Source: a bacterium (GTDB lineage: Bacteria > Pseudomonadota > Gammaproteobacteria > Pseudomonadales > Moraxellaceae). Taken from it: a DNA stretch of 64,000 bases. Below the pieces are notes generated by a model. It did no database searches and was not told the origin of the DNA. It saw nothing but the letters and a program-made list of their open reading frames with translations. Location: NCBI GenBank assembly GCA_029945725.1, contig JAQSDB010000008.1, positions 594,181-658,180 of the forward strand, written 5' to 3'. This document shows, in pieces, positions 40,861 to 50,001 of this stretch (its first letter is position 1; every line of letters starts with the position of its first letter). Made by a program: the position numbers and the translations under genes.

Positions 40861-42165
40861 ATGACCACCAGACAGCCCCTGTCCAACGCCAATGGCCGCA
40901 TTGCCATCGTCGACGGCCTGCGCACACCGTTTGCCCGTATTGCCACGCATTACCGCGACCTCAGCGCCATTGATCTTGGCGTGATCGTGGTGAACGAACT
41001 CATCAGGCGCAACCGGCTGAAAAAAGAAGATATTGATCAGCTGATCTTCGGCATGACGGTAATGATTCCGGAAGCGCCGTTTATTGCACGTGAAATTGCA
41101 CTGGCCTGCGGCCTTGATGATGTCGATGCCTATTCCATCACCCGCGCCTGCGCCACCAGCTTTCAAACCATTGCCAGTGGCGCCGAAAGCATTCTTGCCG
41201 GCAACGCTGAAATCGTGATTGCCGGCGGCACCGATTCCACCAGCAGCGTGCGCCTGCCGATGTCGTCAAAATTCTCCGCCACCATGCGCGATGTGAATTT
41301 CGCCAAGACCCTGAAAGACCGCATGAAACTGCTGTCGACGCTGCGTCCGAAAGACCTGCTGCCCATGGAGCCTTCCATCACCGAATTTTCGGTAGGCGAA
41401 ACCATGGGGAAGAGCTGTGAAAAAATGGTGAAGAAATGGGGCGTGAGTCGTGCCGAGCAGGATGATCTTGCCTGCGCCTCGCATACCAACGCCGCACGCG
41501 CCTGGAAAGAAGGACGTCTCGACACTCAGGTGATGACCGTCACCCTGCCCTCCGGGGCCGCGCTGCATGACGACAATCTGGTGCGCAAGAATCCCGACCG
41601 CAGCAGTTACGACAAGCTCAAACCCTGCTTTGATTTCTCCGGCAAGGGCTCCGTCACGGCCGGCAATGCCAGCCCCCTCACGGATGGCGCTTCGGTCGTG
41701 TTGCTGATGAGCGAAGCACGCGCCAAAGCCATGGGCTATGAACCGCTCGGCTATATTCGCTCCTATGCCTTTGCGGCAAAAACACCGAAAGATGATTTGC
41801 TCATGGGACCAGTGCTGGCCGCACCGATGGCACTTGATCGTGCGGGCATCACCCTCGGCGAGCTCAGCCTGATTGACATGCACGAAGCCTTTGCCGGCCA
41901 GCTCGCCTGCAATCTCTACGGCCTCGCCTCAAAGGAGTATGCGAAAACCACCCTGAACCGCAAAAAAGCCGTGGGGGTAGTAAATCCCGACCTGCTGAAC
42001 GTGAACGGCGGATCGATTGCCTTCGGCCACCCGTTCGGTGCCACCGGTGCACGAGTGATCGGGCAGTCCCTGCACGAACTCAGGCGCCGCGGTGGCGGCA
42101 TCGCCATGGCCACGGCCTGTGCAGCAGGAGGCATTGGTGCTGCCATGGTGGTAGAGGCTGACTAG
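40861..42165 (+). CDS. fadI: Acetyl-CoA C-acyltransferase (3-ketoacyl-CoA thiolase), FadI-like
   Basis: It encodes 434 residues from ATG 40861 with GAGGAA upstream; E. coli FadI is almost the same length. The nucleophilic Cys is in ITRACATSF, the catalytic His in IAFGHPFGATGAR, and the second Cys in ATACAAGGIGAAMV. The internal segments SCEKMVKKWGVSRAEQD and LTDGASVVLLMSE are FadI-like. It cleaves 3-ketoacyl-CoA to acetyl-CoA and a shorter acyl-CoA. The usual partner fadJ is not adjacent, so the multifunctional hydratase/dehydrogenase must lie elsewhere. Confidence 0.9.
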   Translation: MTTRQPLSNANGRIAIVDGLRTPFARIATHYRDLSAIDLGVIVVNELIRRNRLKKEDIDQLIFGMTVMIPEAPFIAREIALACGLDDVDAYSITRACATSFQTIASGAESILAGNAEIVIAGGTDSTSSVRLPMSSKFSATMRDVNFAKTLKDRMKLLSTLRPKDLLPMEPSITEFSVGETMGKSCEKMVKKWGVSRAEQDDLACASHTNAARAWKEGRLDTQVMTVTLPSGAALHDDNLVRKNPDRSSYDKLKPCFDFSGKGSVTAGNASPLTDGASVVLLMSEARAKAMGYEPLGYIRSYAFAAKTPKDDLLMGPVLAAPMALDRAGITLGELSLIDMHEAFAGQLACNLYGLASKEYAKTTLNRKKAVGVVNPDLLNVNGGSIAFGHPFGATGARVIGQSLHELRRRGGGIAMATACAAGGIGAAMVVEAD

Positions 42166-42195
42166 ACAGCACGTCAACCCGTTGCGCTCATGCCG

Positions 42196-42229
42196 ATAAA
42201 AAGTCCCCGTTGATACGGGGACTTTTTAT
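42196..42229. terminator. Rho-independent terminator after fadI
   Basis: A perfect 15-bp inverted repeat (ATAAAAAGTCCCCGT and its complement) around TGAT, 31 bp past the thiolase stop. Confidence 0.92.
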
Positions 42230-42265
42230 TTCCGGCCCGACTCGCAGGACAGGCCTTTTCATGCA

Positions 42266-42307
42266 GGCGACATCTGCGCGAACGAGGATCGCCACACAGA
42301 TGTCGCC
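42266..42307. repeat. Intergenic inverted repeat before the CHAD gene
   Basis: GGCGACATCTG and CAGATGTCGCC are perfect 11-bp arms around a 20-base loop. There is no T-run, so it is not a simple terminator. Its left arm extends to GCGACATCTGCGCG, which recurs exactly at 48183-48196 in another intergenic stretch. It could be a leader structure, an operator or a degenerate dispersed repeat. Confidence 0.5.
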
Positions 42308-42430
42308 CGCAGTGCCGTATATTTTCCTTGTTGGGCATAACGCCGCTGTCGTAGGGTGTAAAGCGGCACGGCCGGCAGCGGCCTGAATCCCGTCTACGCT
42401 TCATCCGACCGGCATACCTGACCTGCATCC

Positions 42431-43186
42431 ATGAGCCCGAAAGCACTGCACCAGCATATCGCCACCCTGCACAAGGCCTTCATCGGCCATGTGGCCAGCC
42501 TGCAGGCCAACGACCCCGAAGCACTGCATGAGCTGCGTGTCGGCCTGCGTCGCTTGCGCACCCTGTTGCGCCCCTTGTCCGGCAAAAAATCCTGTCAGCC
42601 GCTCTATGACGCCGCTACCGAAGTGTTCCACCTGAGCAATCCGCTGCGTGATCTCGAAGTCCTGCTTGCGGATCTTGACACCCATGGTGAAACCAGAGCA
42701 GCGGCCGTGCGCCGGCGCAAGCTGCAGAAGTCACTGCAGGTATTCACGCAGAGCGACGAACTCGCGGCACTGGGAACAGTATGGGAACAATGGCCGGAAA
42801 CCGTCACGATCAAGAAGCTGCCCGGGAAACGCTGCCTGAAAAAATGTTTTCGTCAGGCCATAACCGGCCAACAGAAGTATCTGCTCCGGTATTTGCCAAA
42901 AGCGGATGCAGACTTGCATCAACTTCGCATACACATCAAACATCTGCGCTATTTTCTGGAAGCGTACGAGGCCGGCAGGAAGTCACGTGTCGTGCTGCTG
43001 GAACGCTTGTGTGCCGCACAAAACACCTTGGGCGAATGGCATGATGTCACCTGCCACCTCGCCTGCGCCGCGACAGAAAACGATCTCGCTGCCAGCTGCA
43101 CGCGCTGGCAGTTCGAACAGGCCACGACAGAAGAGCAGTTGCCGGCCTTGCTCAAGGCCGTGCGCAAGGCGCTCGCCACGCGCTGA
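42431..43186 (+). CDS. CHAD domain protein
   Basis: It encodes 251 residues, entirely a CHAD domain (conserved histidine alpha-helical domain). The conserved pieces ALHELRVGLRRLRTLLR near the N-terminus and LHQLRIHIKHLRYFLEAY at about 158 repeat the same His/Arg helical pattern, with NTLGEWHDV after it. CHAD domains bind polyphosphate through these basic residues and localise to polyphosphate granules. No CYTH domain is fused or adjacent. With the PPK2-type phosphotransferase it suggests that this organism stores polyphosphate. Confidence 0.88.
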   Translation: MSPKALHQHIATLHKAFIGHVASLQANDPEALHELRVGLRRLRTLLRPLSGKKSCQPLYDAATEVFHLSNPLRDLEVLLADLDTHGETRAAAVRRRKLQKSLQVFTQSDELAALGTVWEQWPETVTIKKLPGKRCLKKCFRQAITGQQKYLLRYLPKADADLHQLRIHIKHLRYFLEAYEAGRKSRVVLLERLCAAQNTLGEWHDVTCHLACAATENDLAASCTRWQFEQATTEEQLPALLKAVRKALATR

Positions 43187-43209
43187 AGATTAACTTGTCA
43201 AACGAACAC

Positions 43210-44379
43210 TCAGGCCAGCAGCGGGTCCTGTTTTTTTTCAGTCGCCGCGACCGCCACCACACAGTTGCGGCCGGCCGCCTTGGCCCGGTACAGCGCATCA
43301 TCCGCCGCCTTGATCAAGGCCTCCGCACTCAGACCCAGGCACTGCTCATTGCAGACCAGACCAAAACTCGCACTGATGGAAAACGTCTCGCCGCTGTCAG
43401 AACGGATGCTGATCCCTGCGAGGTTTTCACGGCAGCGCTCGACGAGACTCTCTGCGCCTGCCAGCGTGGTATGCGGCAACAGCAGCATGAATTCCTCGCC
43501 GCCATAACGCCCGACGGCATCGCACTGGCGAATGCTGCTACCTAACATGGCCGCGGCTTGCTGCAATACGCGATCCCCCACCGGATGCCCCCAGCTGTCA
43601 TTGATTTTCTTGAAGTGATCAAGATCAAGCAGCACCACGCACATGGGGGGGCCATGGCGATGCGTGCGCGCCCACTCCCTTTCCAGAAGATCAAGAATGC
43701 TGCGGCGGTTATGGATGCCCGTAAGTACATCGGTGCGGCTGAGCACGCGGATCATGTCCTCGCGCTTGCGCCACCAGCTCAGGGTCTGGTCGACCAGCAC
43801 CAGAATGACAATGAGATGGGGGGCGGCAAAAAAATAATAGCTGTTTATCCAGAACAGGTTGCTGGATGCATCGAGCGCCGGACGCATGATGGGGGCATAA
43901 GGCAGGAGGCCGAATGCCGTGGCATAGGTGAGCGCTACCAGCAACGCCAGCGCCGCCAGAAAAGCCACCCAGACCAGGCGACGATCCAGCAGGACAAAAC
44001 CGAACAGCGGCCCGCCCATCAGGACCACACCGGCCGCCATCGACATGGTGCCGACAAAGTAACCCGCTACCACCAGCGTCAGGCCGTAATACAGGGAAGA
44101 GACGTACTGAAAAAGCAGAAGATGCGGATGCCGCCGGCGCAGCAGAAAACCCAGCAAGCCGATCAACACCGCCCCGGCGATAAACCCGATCATGATGACA
44201 ACCAGCCTGTCCATGACCGCGACATCAACCAGTTGCTCGCGATCAGGCCGCTGCAGGGCGTAGAGCCCCCAGATCAGGTACTGGATATAAATGGGAATGA
44301 TCATGGCAACCGAGACCATCCCCTTGTCGACAGGACTCCACTCCAGAATAGCGGCCAGCCGTTGACGCCATGTTTTCAT
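43210..44379 (-). CDS. Membrane diguanylate cyclase (GGDEF)
   Basis: It encodes 389 residues. About five or six membrane segments (residues ~20-200) are followed by a GGDEF domain: LTGIHNRRSILDLL, LLDLDHFKKINDSWGH and RYGGEEF. An intact inhibition site RQCD lies five residues before GGEEF, as in the cyclase at 20888-22096, and the DAVGRYGGEEF block is nearly shared with it, suggesting paralogy. It should synthesise c-di-GMP at the inner membrane. It ends 23 bp from the convergent CHAD gene. Confidence 0.9.
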   Translation of the reverse strand: MKTWRQRLAAILEWSPVDKGMVSVAMIIPIYIQYLIWGLYALQRPDREQLVDVAVMDRLVVIMIGFIAGAVLIGLLGFLLRRRHPHLLLFQYVSSLYYGLTLVVAGYFVGTMSMAAGVVLMGGPLFGFVLLDRRLVWVAFLAALALLVALTYATAFGLLPYAPIMRPALDASSNLFWINSYYFFAAPHLIVILVLVDQTLSWWRKREDMIRVLSRTDVLTGIHNRRSILDLLEREWARTHRHGPPMCVVLLDLDHFKKINDSWGHPVGDRVLQQAAAMLGSSIRQCDAVGRYGGEEFMLLLPHTTLAGAESLVERCRENLAGISIRSDSGETFSISASFGLVCNEQCLGLSAEALIKAADDALYRAKAAGRNCVVAVAATEKKQDPLLA

Positions 44380-44462
44380 GCGGGATCACCCGGGGACAGG
44401 AAATAATAAAAAGAGAAGTAAGGCATCGTGGCCTTTTGTTTTTCCCGATAGTCCCCGATTCC

Positions 44463-44496
44463 CGCGGGGCTGACCAGCCTGCAGGGCAGCCCCGCG
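44463..44496. repeat. Inverted repeat upstream of the GGDEF gene
   Basis: CGCGGGGCTG and CAGCCCCGCG are perfect 10-bp arms around a 14-base loop, 84 bp upstream of the cyclase start on its strand. There is no T-run. It may be a 5' leader hairpin or operator. Confidence 0.4.
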
Positions 44497-44609
44497 CCCG
44501 TCATCCGCCCGGTGGCCGTTTTCTCATGACGTGAGTGAGTCCCTGCCTGAAAGCCGTCGTGGATGCTTTATGGCAACCGCCGCCAGCGCTTCAGCGTTAC
44601 GCATCATGC

Positions 44610-44649
44610 GCCCCTGAAAAAGGCCGGGTAACCGGCCTGTTTCAGGGGG
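44610..44649 (-). terminator. Terminator-like hairpin after ahpF
   Basis: The outer arms (GCCCCTGAAA and TTTCAGGGGGC) enclose an inner GGCCGG-GTAA-CCGGCC stem. The minus strand carries TTTTT within the distal arm. It begins 7 bp past the ahpF stop. Confidence 0.65.
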
Positions 44650-44655
44650 CAGCGC

Positions 44656-46254
44656 TCAGGCAGCGGAAGCCTGCACCGCCGCTGCCGGCACCGAGATGCG
44701 GATCAGGTGATCAAAGGCCGAGAGCGAGGCCTTCGCGCCCTCGCCCATGGCGATGATGATCTGCTTGAAGGGCACCGTGGTGGCATCGCCGGCCGCAAAC
44801 ACACCCGGCACACTGGTCTGTCCGCGTGCATCCACCTCGATTTCGCCACGCGGGCTCAGGGCCAGCGAGCCCTTGAGCCAGTCGGTATTCGGCAACAGGC
44901 CGATCTGCACGAACACCCCGTCGAGATCAAGCCGGTGCAGCACGTCACTGCTGCGATCGCGGTAGCTGAGACCGTTCATTTTCCGGCCGTCGCCATGCAC
45001 TTCCGTGGTCAGTGCCGACAGGATCACGGTGACATTGGGCAGGCTGTGCAGTTTGTCCTGCAGCACGGCGTCGGCGCGCAAGCGGCTGTCGAATTCGATC
45101 AGCGTGACATGCGCCACCACACCGGCCAGATCAATCGCCGCTTCCACCCCCGAGTTGCCGCCGCCGATCACGGCAACGCGCTTGCCCTTGAACAGCGGGC
45201 CGTCGCAGTGCGGGCAGTAAGCCACGCCGCGGCCGCGATATTCCTTTTCGCCGGGCACGTTCATTTCGCGCCAGCGCGCACCGGTGGCAATCACCACGGT
45301 CCTGCTGCGCAGGGTGGCACCGCTGGCGAGTGTTATTTCCACGGCGTCACCCGCGTTCCCTCCCGCCTTGAGAGCCACGGCGCGCTGCATATTCATGATG
45401 TCGACATCGTAGGATCTGACGTGCTGCTCGAGACCCGCCGCCAGTTTTGGCCCGTCGGTTTCATGCACGGAAATGAAATTCTCGATCGCCATGGTGTCCA
45501 GCACCTGACCACCGAAACGCTCGGCCACAACGCCGGTACGAATACCTTTGCGCGCGGCGTAAATGGCAGCCGACGCGCCGGCCGGTCCGCCACCGACCAC
45601 GAGCAGGTCGAAGTCTTCTTTTGCATCCAGTTTTTGCGCAGCGCGTGCGGCAGCGCCGGTATCAACCCTGGCGAGAATTTCTTCCAGCGTCATGCGGCCC
45701 TGACCGAAGGCTTCGCCATTCAGGCGCACGCTGGGCACGGCCATGATCTGCTTTTCGCTGACTTCATCCTGGAACAGCGCACCGTCAATCATGGTGCTGG
45801 TGATGCCGGGGTTGAGCACCGCCATGAGATTGAGTGACTGCACCACATCCGGACAGTTGTGGCAGGAGAGCGAAATAAAGGTTTCAAAATGCAGGCCGCC
45901 GGGCAGCGCCCGGATCTGCGCCATGACGTCAGCATCCACCTTCGGCGCATAGCCACTGACCTGCAGCAGCGCCAGCACCAGCGAAGTGAACTCATGACCG
46001 AGCGGAATGCCGGCAAACACCACGCGGTTACTTGCGCTGTCACCGACGCGGTTGACGGCAAAGGCCGGTTTGCGCATTGCTGCATCACTGTCTTCGCGTA
46101 CGCTGATCTGCACGGAGAGTTCGGCAATCTCGTGCACCAGCTCCTGCAGTTCCTGCGATTTTGCGCTGGCATCCGCGTAAACAACGAGCTCAATCGGGCT
46201 GACGAGTCGCTCAAGATAGGACTTCAGTTGTGTCTTCAGGCTGGCATCAAGCAT
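44656..46254 (-). CDS. ahpF: Alkyl hydroperoxide reductase subunit F
   Basis: It encodes 532 residues, close to the ~520 typical of AhpF. The N-terminal tandem thioredoxin-fold domain carries the redox pair in SCHNCPD at about residue 129. The rest is a thioredoxin-reductase-like part with the FAD motif [19 protein letters not shown], the second redox pair in [12 protein letters not shown] and the NADH motif [16 protein letters not shown]. It passes electrons from NADH to AhpC. It lies 117 bp downstream of ahpC on the same strand, and an AAGGAG site precedes its ATG. Confidence 0.96.
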   Translation of the reverse strand: MLDASLKTQLKSYLERLVSPIELVVYADASAKSQELQELVHEIAELSVQISVREDSDAAMRKPAFAVNRVGDSASNRVVFAGIPLGHEFTSLVLALLQVSGYAPKVDADVMAQIRALPGGLHFETFISLSCHNCPDVVQSLNLMAVLNPGITSTMIDGALFQDEVSEKQIMAVPSVRLNGEAFGQGRMTLEEILARVDTGAAARAAQKLDAKEDFDLLVVGGGPAGASAAIYAARKGIRTGVVAERFGGQVLDTMAIENFISVHETDGPKLAAGLEQHVRSYDVDIMNMQRAVALKAGGNAGDAVEITLASGATLRSRTVVIATGARWREMNVPGEKEYRGRGVAYCPHCDGPLFKGKRVAVIGGGNSGVEAAIDLAGVVAHVTLIEFDSRLRADAVLQDKLHSLPNVTVILSALTTEVHGDGRKMNGLSYRDRSSDVLHRLDLDGVFVQIGLLPNTDWLKGSLALSPRGEIEVDARGQTSVPGVFAAGDATTVPFKQIIIAMGEGAKASLSAFDHLIRISVPAAAVQASAA

Positions 46255-46285
46255 GACATTCTCCTTGCAGCAAAATTCGGTGAGA

Positions 46286-46306
46286 CCCGGGGCTTGTGGC
46301 CCCGGG
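46286..46306 (-). promoter_or_regulatory. Stable hairpin between ahpC and ahpF
   Basis: CCCGGGGC, a 5-base loop, GCCCCGGG: a perfect 8-bp GC stem in the ahpC-ahpF spacer without a following T-run. It could protect the ahpC mRNA 3' end or weaken read-through, giving more AhpC than AhpF. Confidence 0.5.
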
Positions 46307-46371
46307 CACTGACCGGGCCGGATAAGCCCCGTCAGGTTTTGTTTACCGGCATGTTCTTGTGAAACCTGCCA

Positions 46372-46938
46372 TCAGATCTTGCCGACCAGATCCAGCGACG
46401 GCGCGAGCGTGGCTTCGCCTTCCTTCCATTTGGCAGGGCAGACTTCGCCCGGATGCGACGCCACATACTGGGCGGCCTTGACCTTGCGCAGCAGTTCGCC
46501 GGCATCACGGCCGATGCCGCCCGCGTTGACTTCGATGATCTGGATCCTGCCTTCCGGATCGATCACGAACGTACCGCGATCCGCCAGACCGGCTTCCTCG
46601 ATCATCACTTCGAAGTTGCGGGTAATGGCGCCGGTGGGATCACCGATCATGGGGTACTGGATCTTGCCGATGGTGTCGGAGGTGTCGTGCCAGGCCTTGT
46701 GCGTGAAATGGGTGTCGGTGGACACGGAATAGATTTCCACGCCCAGCTTCCGGAACTCGGCATAGTTATCGGCAAGATCGCCCAGCTCCGTGGGGCAGAC
46801 AAACGTGAAGTCGGCCGGGTAGAAGAACACGACCGCCCACTTGCCCAGCAGGGTGGCGTCGGTGACTTCAACAAACTGGCCGGCATGGAAGGCCTGGGCC
46901 TTGAACGGCTTGATGGTGGTGTTGATAAGGTTGGACAT
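46372..46938 (-). CDS. ahpC: Alkyl hydroperoxide reductase subunit C (2-Cys peroxiredoxin)
   Basis: It encodes 188 residues. The peroxidatic Cys48 is in [10 protein letters not shown] and the resolving Cys is in EVCPAKW near the C-terminus. The sequence [20 protein letters not shown] and [13 protein letters not shown] are those of the enteric AhpC type. It reduces hydrogen peroxide and organic peroxides in the cytoplasm and is recharged by AhpF. The gene has a good AAGGAG site, and an OxyR-like half-site lies about 90-105 bp upstream. Confidence 0.97.
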   Translation of the reverse strand: MSNLINTTIKPFKAQAFHAGQFVEVTDATLLGKWAVVFFYPADFTFVCPTELGDLADNYAEFRKLGVEIYSVSTDTHFTHKAWHDTSDTIGKIQYPMIGDPTGAITRNFEVMIEEAGLADRGTFVIDPEGRIQIIEVNAGGIGRDAGELLRKVKAAQYVASHPGEVCPAKWKEGEATLAPSLDLVGKI

Positions 46939-47028
46939 GGATGCATCTCCTTGGGTGATGGCTACTGCGGTGGAGTGATACTAGCCAGCCCGGGATTCGC
47001 TGTTTAATTTATTGTGCAAAGAGAATCC

Positions 47029-47043
47029 ATAGCCAATAGATAT
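47029..47043 (-). promoter_or_regulatory. OxyR-like half-site upstream of ahpC
   Basis: On the minus strand the 15-mer ATATCTATTGGCTAT matches the OxyR half-site ATAGnTnnnAnCTAT at 8 of 10 fixed positions. A second half-site at the expected spacing is poor (about 4 of 10). The distance, 91 bp before the ahpC start codon, suits an activator site. Confidence 0.35.
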
Positions 47044-47117
47044 TGAAGCAGCCAGCCGGATGCCGGCCGGCCATCGGGGGATGCCGGCGTCATCACGTGC
47101 GGTTCAGGGATGTGCGT

Positions 47118-48113
47118 TCAGAGAGGCCGCAGCGGCGGCTCATCCATCAGCCGGCTCTGCTCTTCCAGCTCGGCCACATGCTGCTGCCAGTAGCTGTCGG
47201 TATTGAACCAGGGGAAGTAGCGGGGAAAGGCCGGGTCATTCCAGCGCAGCGCCAGCCAGCCGGCGTAATGCACCATGCGCAAGGCGCGCAGGGCATCAAT
47301 CAGCACCAGCTCGCGCTTGTCGAAATCGCAGAACATGCCGTAGCCATCCAGCAACTCGCCAAGCTGCAGCTCCTGCTCGTGACGGGTGCCGGTCAGCGGC
47401 ATCCACAGGTCCTGCACGGCCGGTGCCGACTGGCAGTCATCAAAGTCGACCAGCCAGGGACCGTCATCACGCGTCCAGATGATGTTGCCGGGATGGCAGT
47501 CGCCCTGGCAGCGGATCGTTGCGAATTTCTCCAGCCCGAGCACGGTGATTTTTTCACGCAAGACCGCAATCACCTGCTGATAGCGCGGCCGCAATGACTG
47601 CGGCAGGAAGTCCTGTGCCAGCACGACGTGCGAAGGCTGGTCCAGAAAACGCGGGAGTGTCAGTGCGGGGCGATGCAGGAAGGGCTGCTGGCGACCAATG
47701 CCGTGCAGGCGGCCAAGCAGCATGCCGATGCGGTGCAGCTGCTCAAGATCACCGGCCTCCGGACCGGCGCCGCCCTTGCGCAAAAACAGGGCGAAGCGAT
47801 AGCCCTCGAACTCGAACAGCGTCTCGCCACCGGCATTGGCAATCGGCGCCACCACCGGCAATTCGGCCGCCGCCAGCTCGCGGGAAAACGCATGCTCCTC
47901 ACGGATTTGCGCATCGTTCCAGCGCTGCGGCCGGTAAAACTTGGCAATCAGCGGCAGGCCTTCATCCATGCCCACCTGATACACGCGATTTTCATAACTG
48001 TTCAGCGCCAGCACGCGCGCATCACTCAAGCGTCCGGTGCTCTCCACGGCATTGATCACCACATCGGGTGACAGCTGCGAATAATCCTCGATGGACAGTG
48101 TGGAAGTCGTCAT
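47118..48113 (-). CDS. srkA: Stress response kinase A (SrkA/YihE/RdoA)
   Basis: It encodes 331 residues. The eukaryotic-like kinase fold of the aminoglycoside-phosphotransferase type is seen: NSYENRVYQVGMD near the N-terminus for ATP binding, CQGDCHPGNIIW (the HxD-like catalytic loop) and VDFDDCQSAPAVQDLWM (metal-binding Asp). This matches SrkA, a Ser/Thr kinase that limits stress-induced cell death. It lies 179 bp upstream of ahpC on the same strand, which fits a shared oxidative-stress context, although it probably has its own promoter. Confidence 0.92.
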   Translation of the reverse strand: MTTSTLSIEDYSQLSPDVVINAVESTGRLSDARVLALNSYENRVYQVGMDEGLPLIAKFYRPQRWNDAQIREEHAFSRELAAAELPVVAPIANAGGETLFEFEGYRFALFLRKGGAGPEAGDLEQLHRIGMLLGRLHGIGRQQPFLHRPALTLPRFLDQPSHVVLAQDFLPQSLRPRYQQVIAVLREKITVLGLEKFATIRCQGDCHPGNIIWTRDDGPWLVDFDDCQSAPAVQDLWMPLTGTRHEQELQLGELLDGYGMFCDFDKRELVLIDALRALRMVHYAGWLALRWNDPAFPRYFPWFNTDSYWQQHVAELEEQSRLMDEPPLRPL

Positions 48114-48238
48114 GGCATGCGCATCAGAAAATACGGGGATCCGGCGGGGTGCCGGACGCGGCTCGCATCATGCCACGGGATCGCGACATCTGCGCGCCCG
48201 GCGCCGTGATTCACTCCTGCGGCCGCTTGCAGGGTGGC

Positions 48239-48907
48239 TTACATGGCCTGCCAGCTCAGCACTTTGCCGGTGTCGCGCTGGAGCACAAAAGTCGCAACGA
48301 TGTCCTGAAAAAGAATTTCGCCGGATGCGGACCTGGCCGGAACCTTCAAACCGAGGGCCTGCGCCGTGCCGTCATAGAGTGCCGGGCTGCCGCCCTCAAC
48401 CTTGAGCGTGTACTTCGCCGTGACGTTCAGGCCCTCGATGGAGTAGGCCGGTTTGGAAATGGCACTGATCTGCCTGAGTACCGGTTTGCCAATGCAAAAG
48501 CGTGCGCGTTTCTGGCCGGACGGCAACACCTGCGGCGAATAAATCCCGCGCCCCTTGCTGGTGAGTTCGTAGCTATAACCCGCCGGCTTGAGATCGAGAT
48601 CAATCTTTGCGGACTCCGTCACCAGGCCTGCCGCCACCATGTCCTTCCATTTGACCCGAAGCGGATCTTCCGGCAGTGGCGCGGCACTCTGACTGTCGTC
48701 GTAGCCGCGGGATTTTATCCGCGCCAGATACGGAAACGCCTGAACCGGATAAAGATCGGCACACAGGGGATTTTCTTCCTCGTTGATGCGATTGATTTCT
48801 GCCACCAGAATGGCATGAAACCGGGTTTCCTCCGGTTTTATCCTGGCGCAGCGGGAAATCCCGAAAACAACCGCCATCATCGCCAGCGCAAAAACAAGTC
48901 GATTCAT
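48239..48907 (-). CDS. Exported protein of unknown function
   Basis: It encodes 222 residues. The N-terminus MNRLVFALAMMAVVFGISRCA is a signal sequence; the Cys at residue 20 follows ISR, a weak lipobox, so it may or may not be lipidated. The mature part has no motif I recognise; it contains a segment like TSKGRGIYSPQVLPSGQKRARFCIGKP and ends VLQRDTGKVLSW, suggesting a beta-rich periplasmic domain. It stands between srkA and a quinone reductase gene. Confidence 0.65.
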   Translation of the reverse strand: MNRLVFALAMMAVVFGISRCARIKPEETRFHAILVAEINRINEEENPLCADLYPVQAFPYLARIKSRGYDDSQSAAPLPEDPLRVKWKDMVAAGLVTESAKIDLDLKPAGYSYELTSKGRGIYSPQVLPSGQKRARFCIGKPVLRQISAISKPAYSIEGLNVTAKYTLKVEGGSPALYDGTAQALGLKVPARSASGEILFQDIVATFVLQRDTGKVLSWQAM

Positions 48908-49035
48908 GGCACTCCCGCCAGTCCGGGGGCTTCGCCCCGCTCACATAAAGCCACGACATCCACTGCCAGGCCGCCGCAATCCGGCAACCCCATCACCCGG
49001 AACCGCAAACAGATGCGGCGTAAAGAATCAGGCGG

Positions 49036-49737
49036 TCACTTCAGGGGATAAAGCTTCTCGTCAAAATCGCTCATTTTCGGAAAGCTGAGCGGCGCCAGCG
49101 AAGCAATGCCGGCAAGGTGTGTCTTGTAATCCTGCATGATCTGCTCGCGCGCTTCCGGCTTGAGATAGGGAATGTGGTAGCCGGCAAAAAACGGCAGCAC
49201 CTCAAGACCGACATAGGCCAGCGTGCCGCGCAGCAGCGGACGCAGCATCACCTCCAGCTCGCCGTGAATGGCATCAGGACCAAACATGTGCTCGCGGCCA
49301 CCCAGCGTGAAACTGAGCATGGCTTTTTTACCCTTGAGGCCGCCATTGTCATAAAAACGCAAACCGCCGTAGCAAAATCCGGAGACAAAAACACGATCAA
49401 TCCAGCCTTTCAGAATGGCCGGAACCGAAAACCAGTAAAGCGGGAAGTTCAGGATAATCAGGTCCGATTTTTTTATTTTTTCAATTTCAGCCGCAATGTC
49501 AGGCGCAATCGTACCGGCTTCATTGCTGTAACGCTGCTCGAGCGCATACACCAGATAGTCTTCTTTTTTGCGCGAACCGAAATCAGCGGCCGAGGCCACC
49601 GGATTCCAGTTCATGGCATAAAGATCCGACACCTCCACGCTGTGGCCGGCACGCGTAAATTCCTCTACCGCCGTCTTCATCATGGACGTGGTAAAGGACT
49701 GTGGCTCGGGGTGGGCATGGACGATAAAAATATTCAT
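49036..49737 (-). CDS. NAD(P)H:quinone oxidoreductase, flavodoxin-fold (NQO1/KefF-like)
   Basis: It encodes 233 residues. The start MNIFIVHAHPEPQSFTTSMM is the flavin-binding strand-loop of the NQO1 family. LIILNFPLYWFSVPAILKGWIDRVF and LSFTLGGREHMFGPDAIHG are further family blocks. It should reduce quinones by two electrons using NAD(P)H and FMN or FAD, limiting radical formation. Its length is that of MdaB/NQO1-type enzymes. It lies divergent from the crotonase gene. Confidence 0.9.
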   Translation of the reverse strand: MNIFIVHAHPEPQSFTTSMMKTAVEEFTRAGHSVEVSDLYAMNWNPVASAADFGSRKKEDYLVYALEQRYSNEAGTIAPDIAAEIEKIKKSDLIILNFPLYWFSVPAILKGWIDRVFVSGFCYGGLRFYDNGGLKGKKAMLSFTLGGREHMFGPDAIHGELEVMLRPLLRGTLAYVGLEVLPFFAGYHIPYLKPEAREQIMQDYKTHLAGIASLAPLSFPKMSDFDEKLYPLK

Positions 49738-50001
49738 GGGCTTCCTCTGGTTTTTGGCGGCGGCAAACGCGAGGCGGACTTTAGCAAGCGCACGCCGCTA
49801 TTGCACCGCAGGAACCCCGGGGAAGCCCTGAATAATTCATCCGGACCACCAGGAGGCGACAGCGCCATCCTGACGGCCGCGCGCCGGGCATCACGCCGAC
49901 CGAAAAAACCGGCCTGCTGGCCCCGCGACATATTCTTTGCCGGCAGGATCAGTGCTACAAGATGGCCTTGCGCGATGCCGACACCCGAAACGGAGCCCCT
50001 G

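Noticed and set aside
49117..50001. Long upstream extension of the crotonase reading frame
   Set aside because: It lies opposite the quinone reductase gene, has no crotonase-like sequence and the real start at 50002 has a ribosome site.
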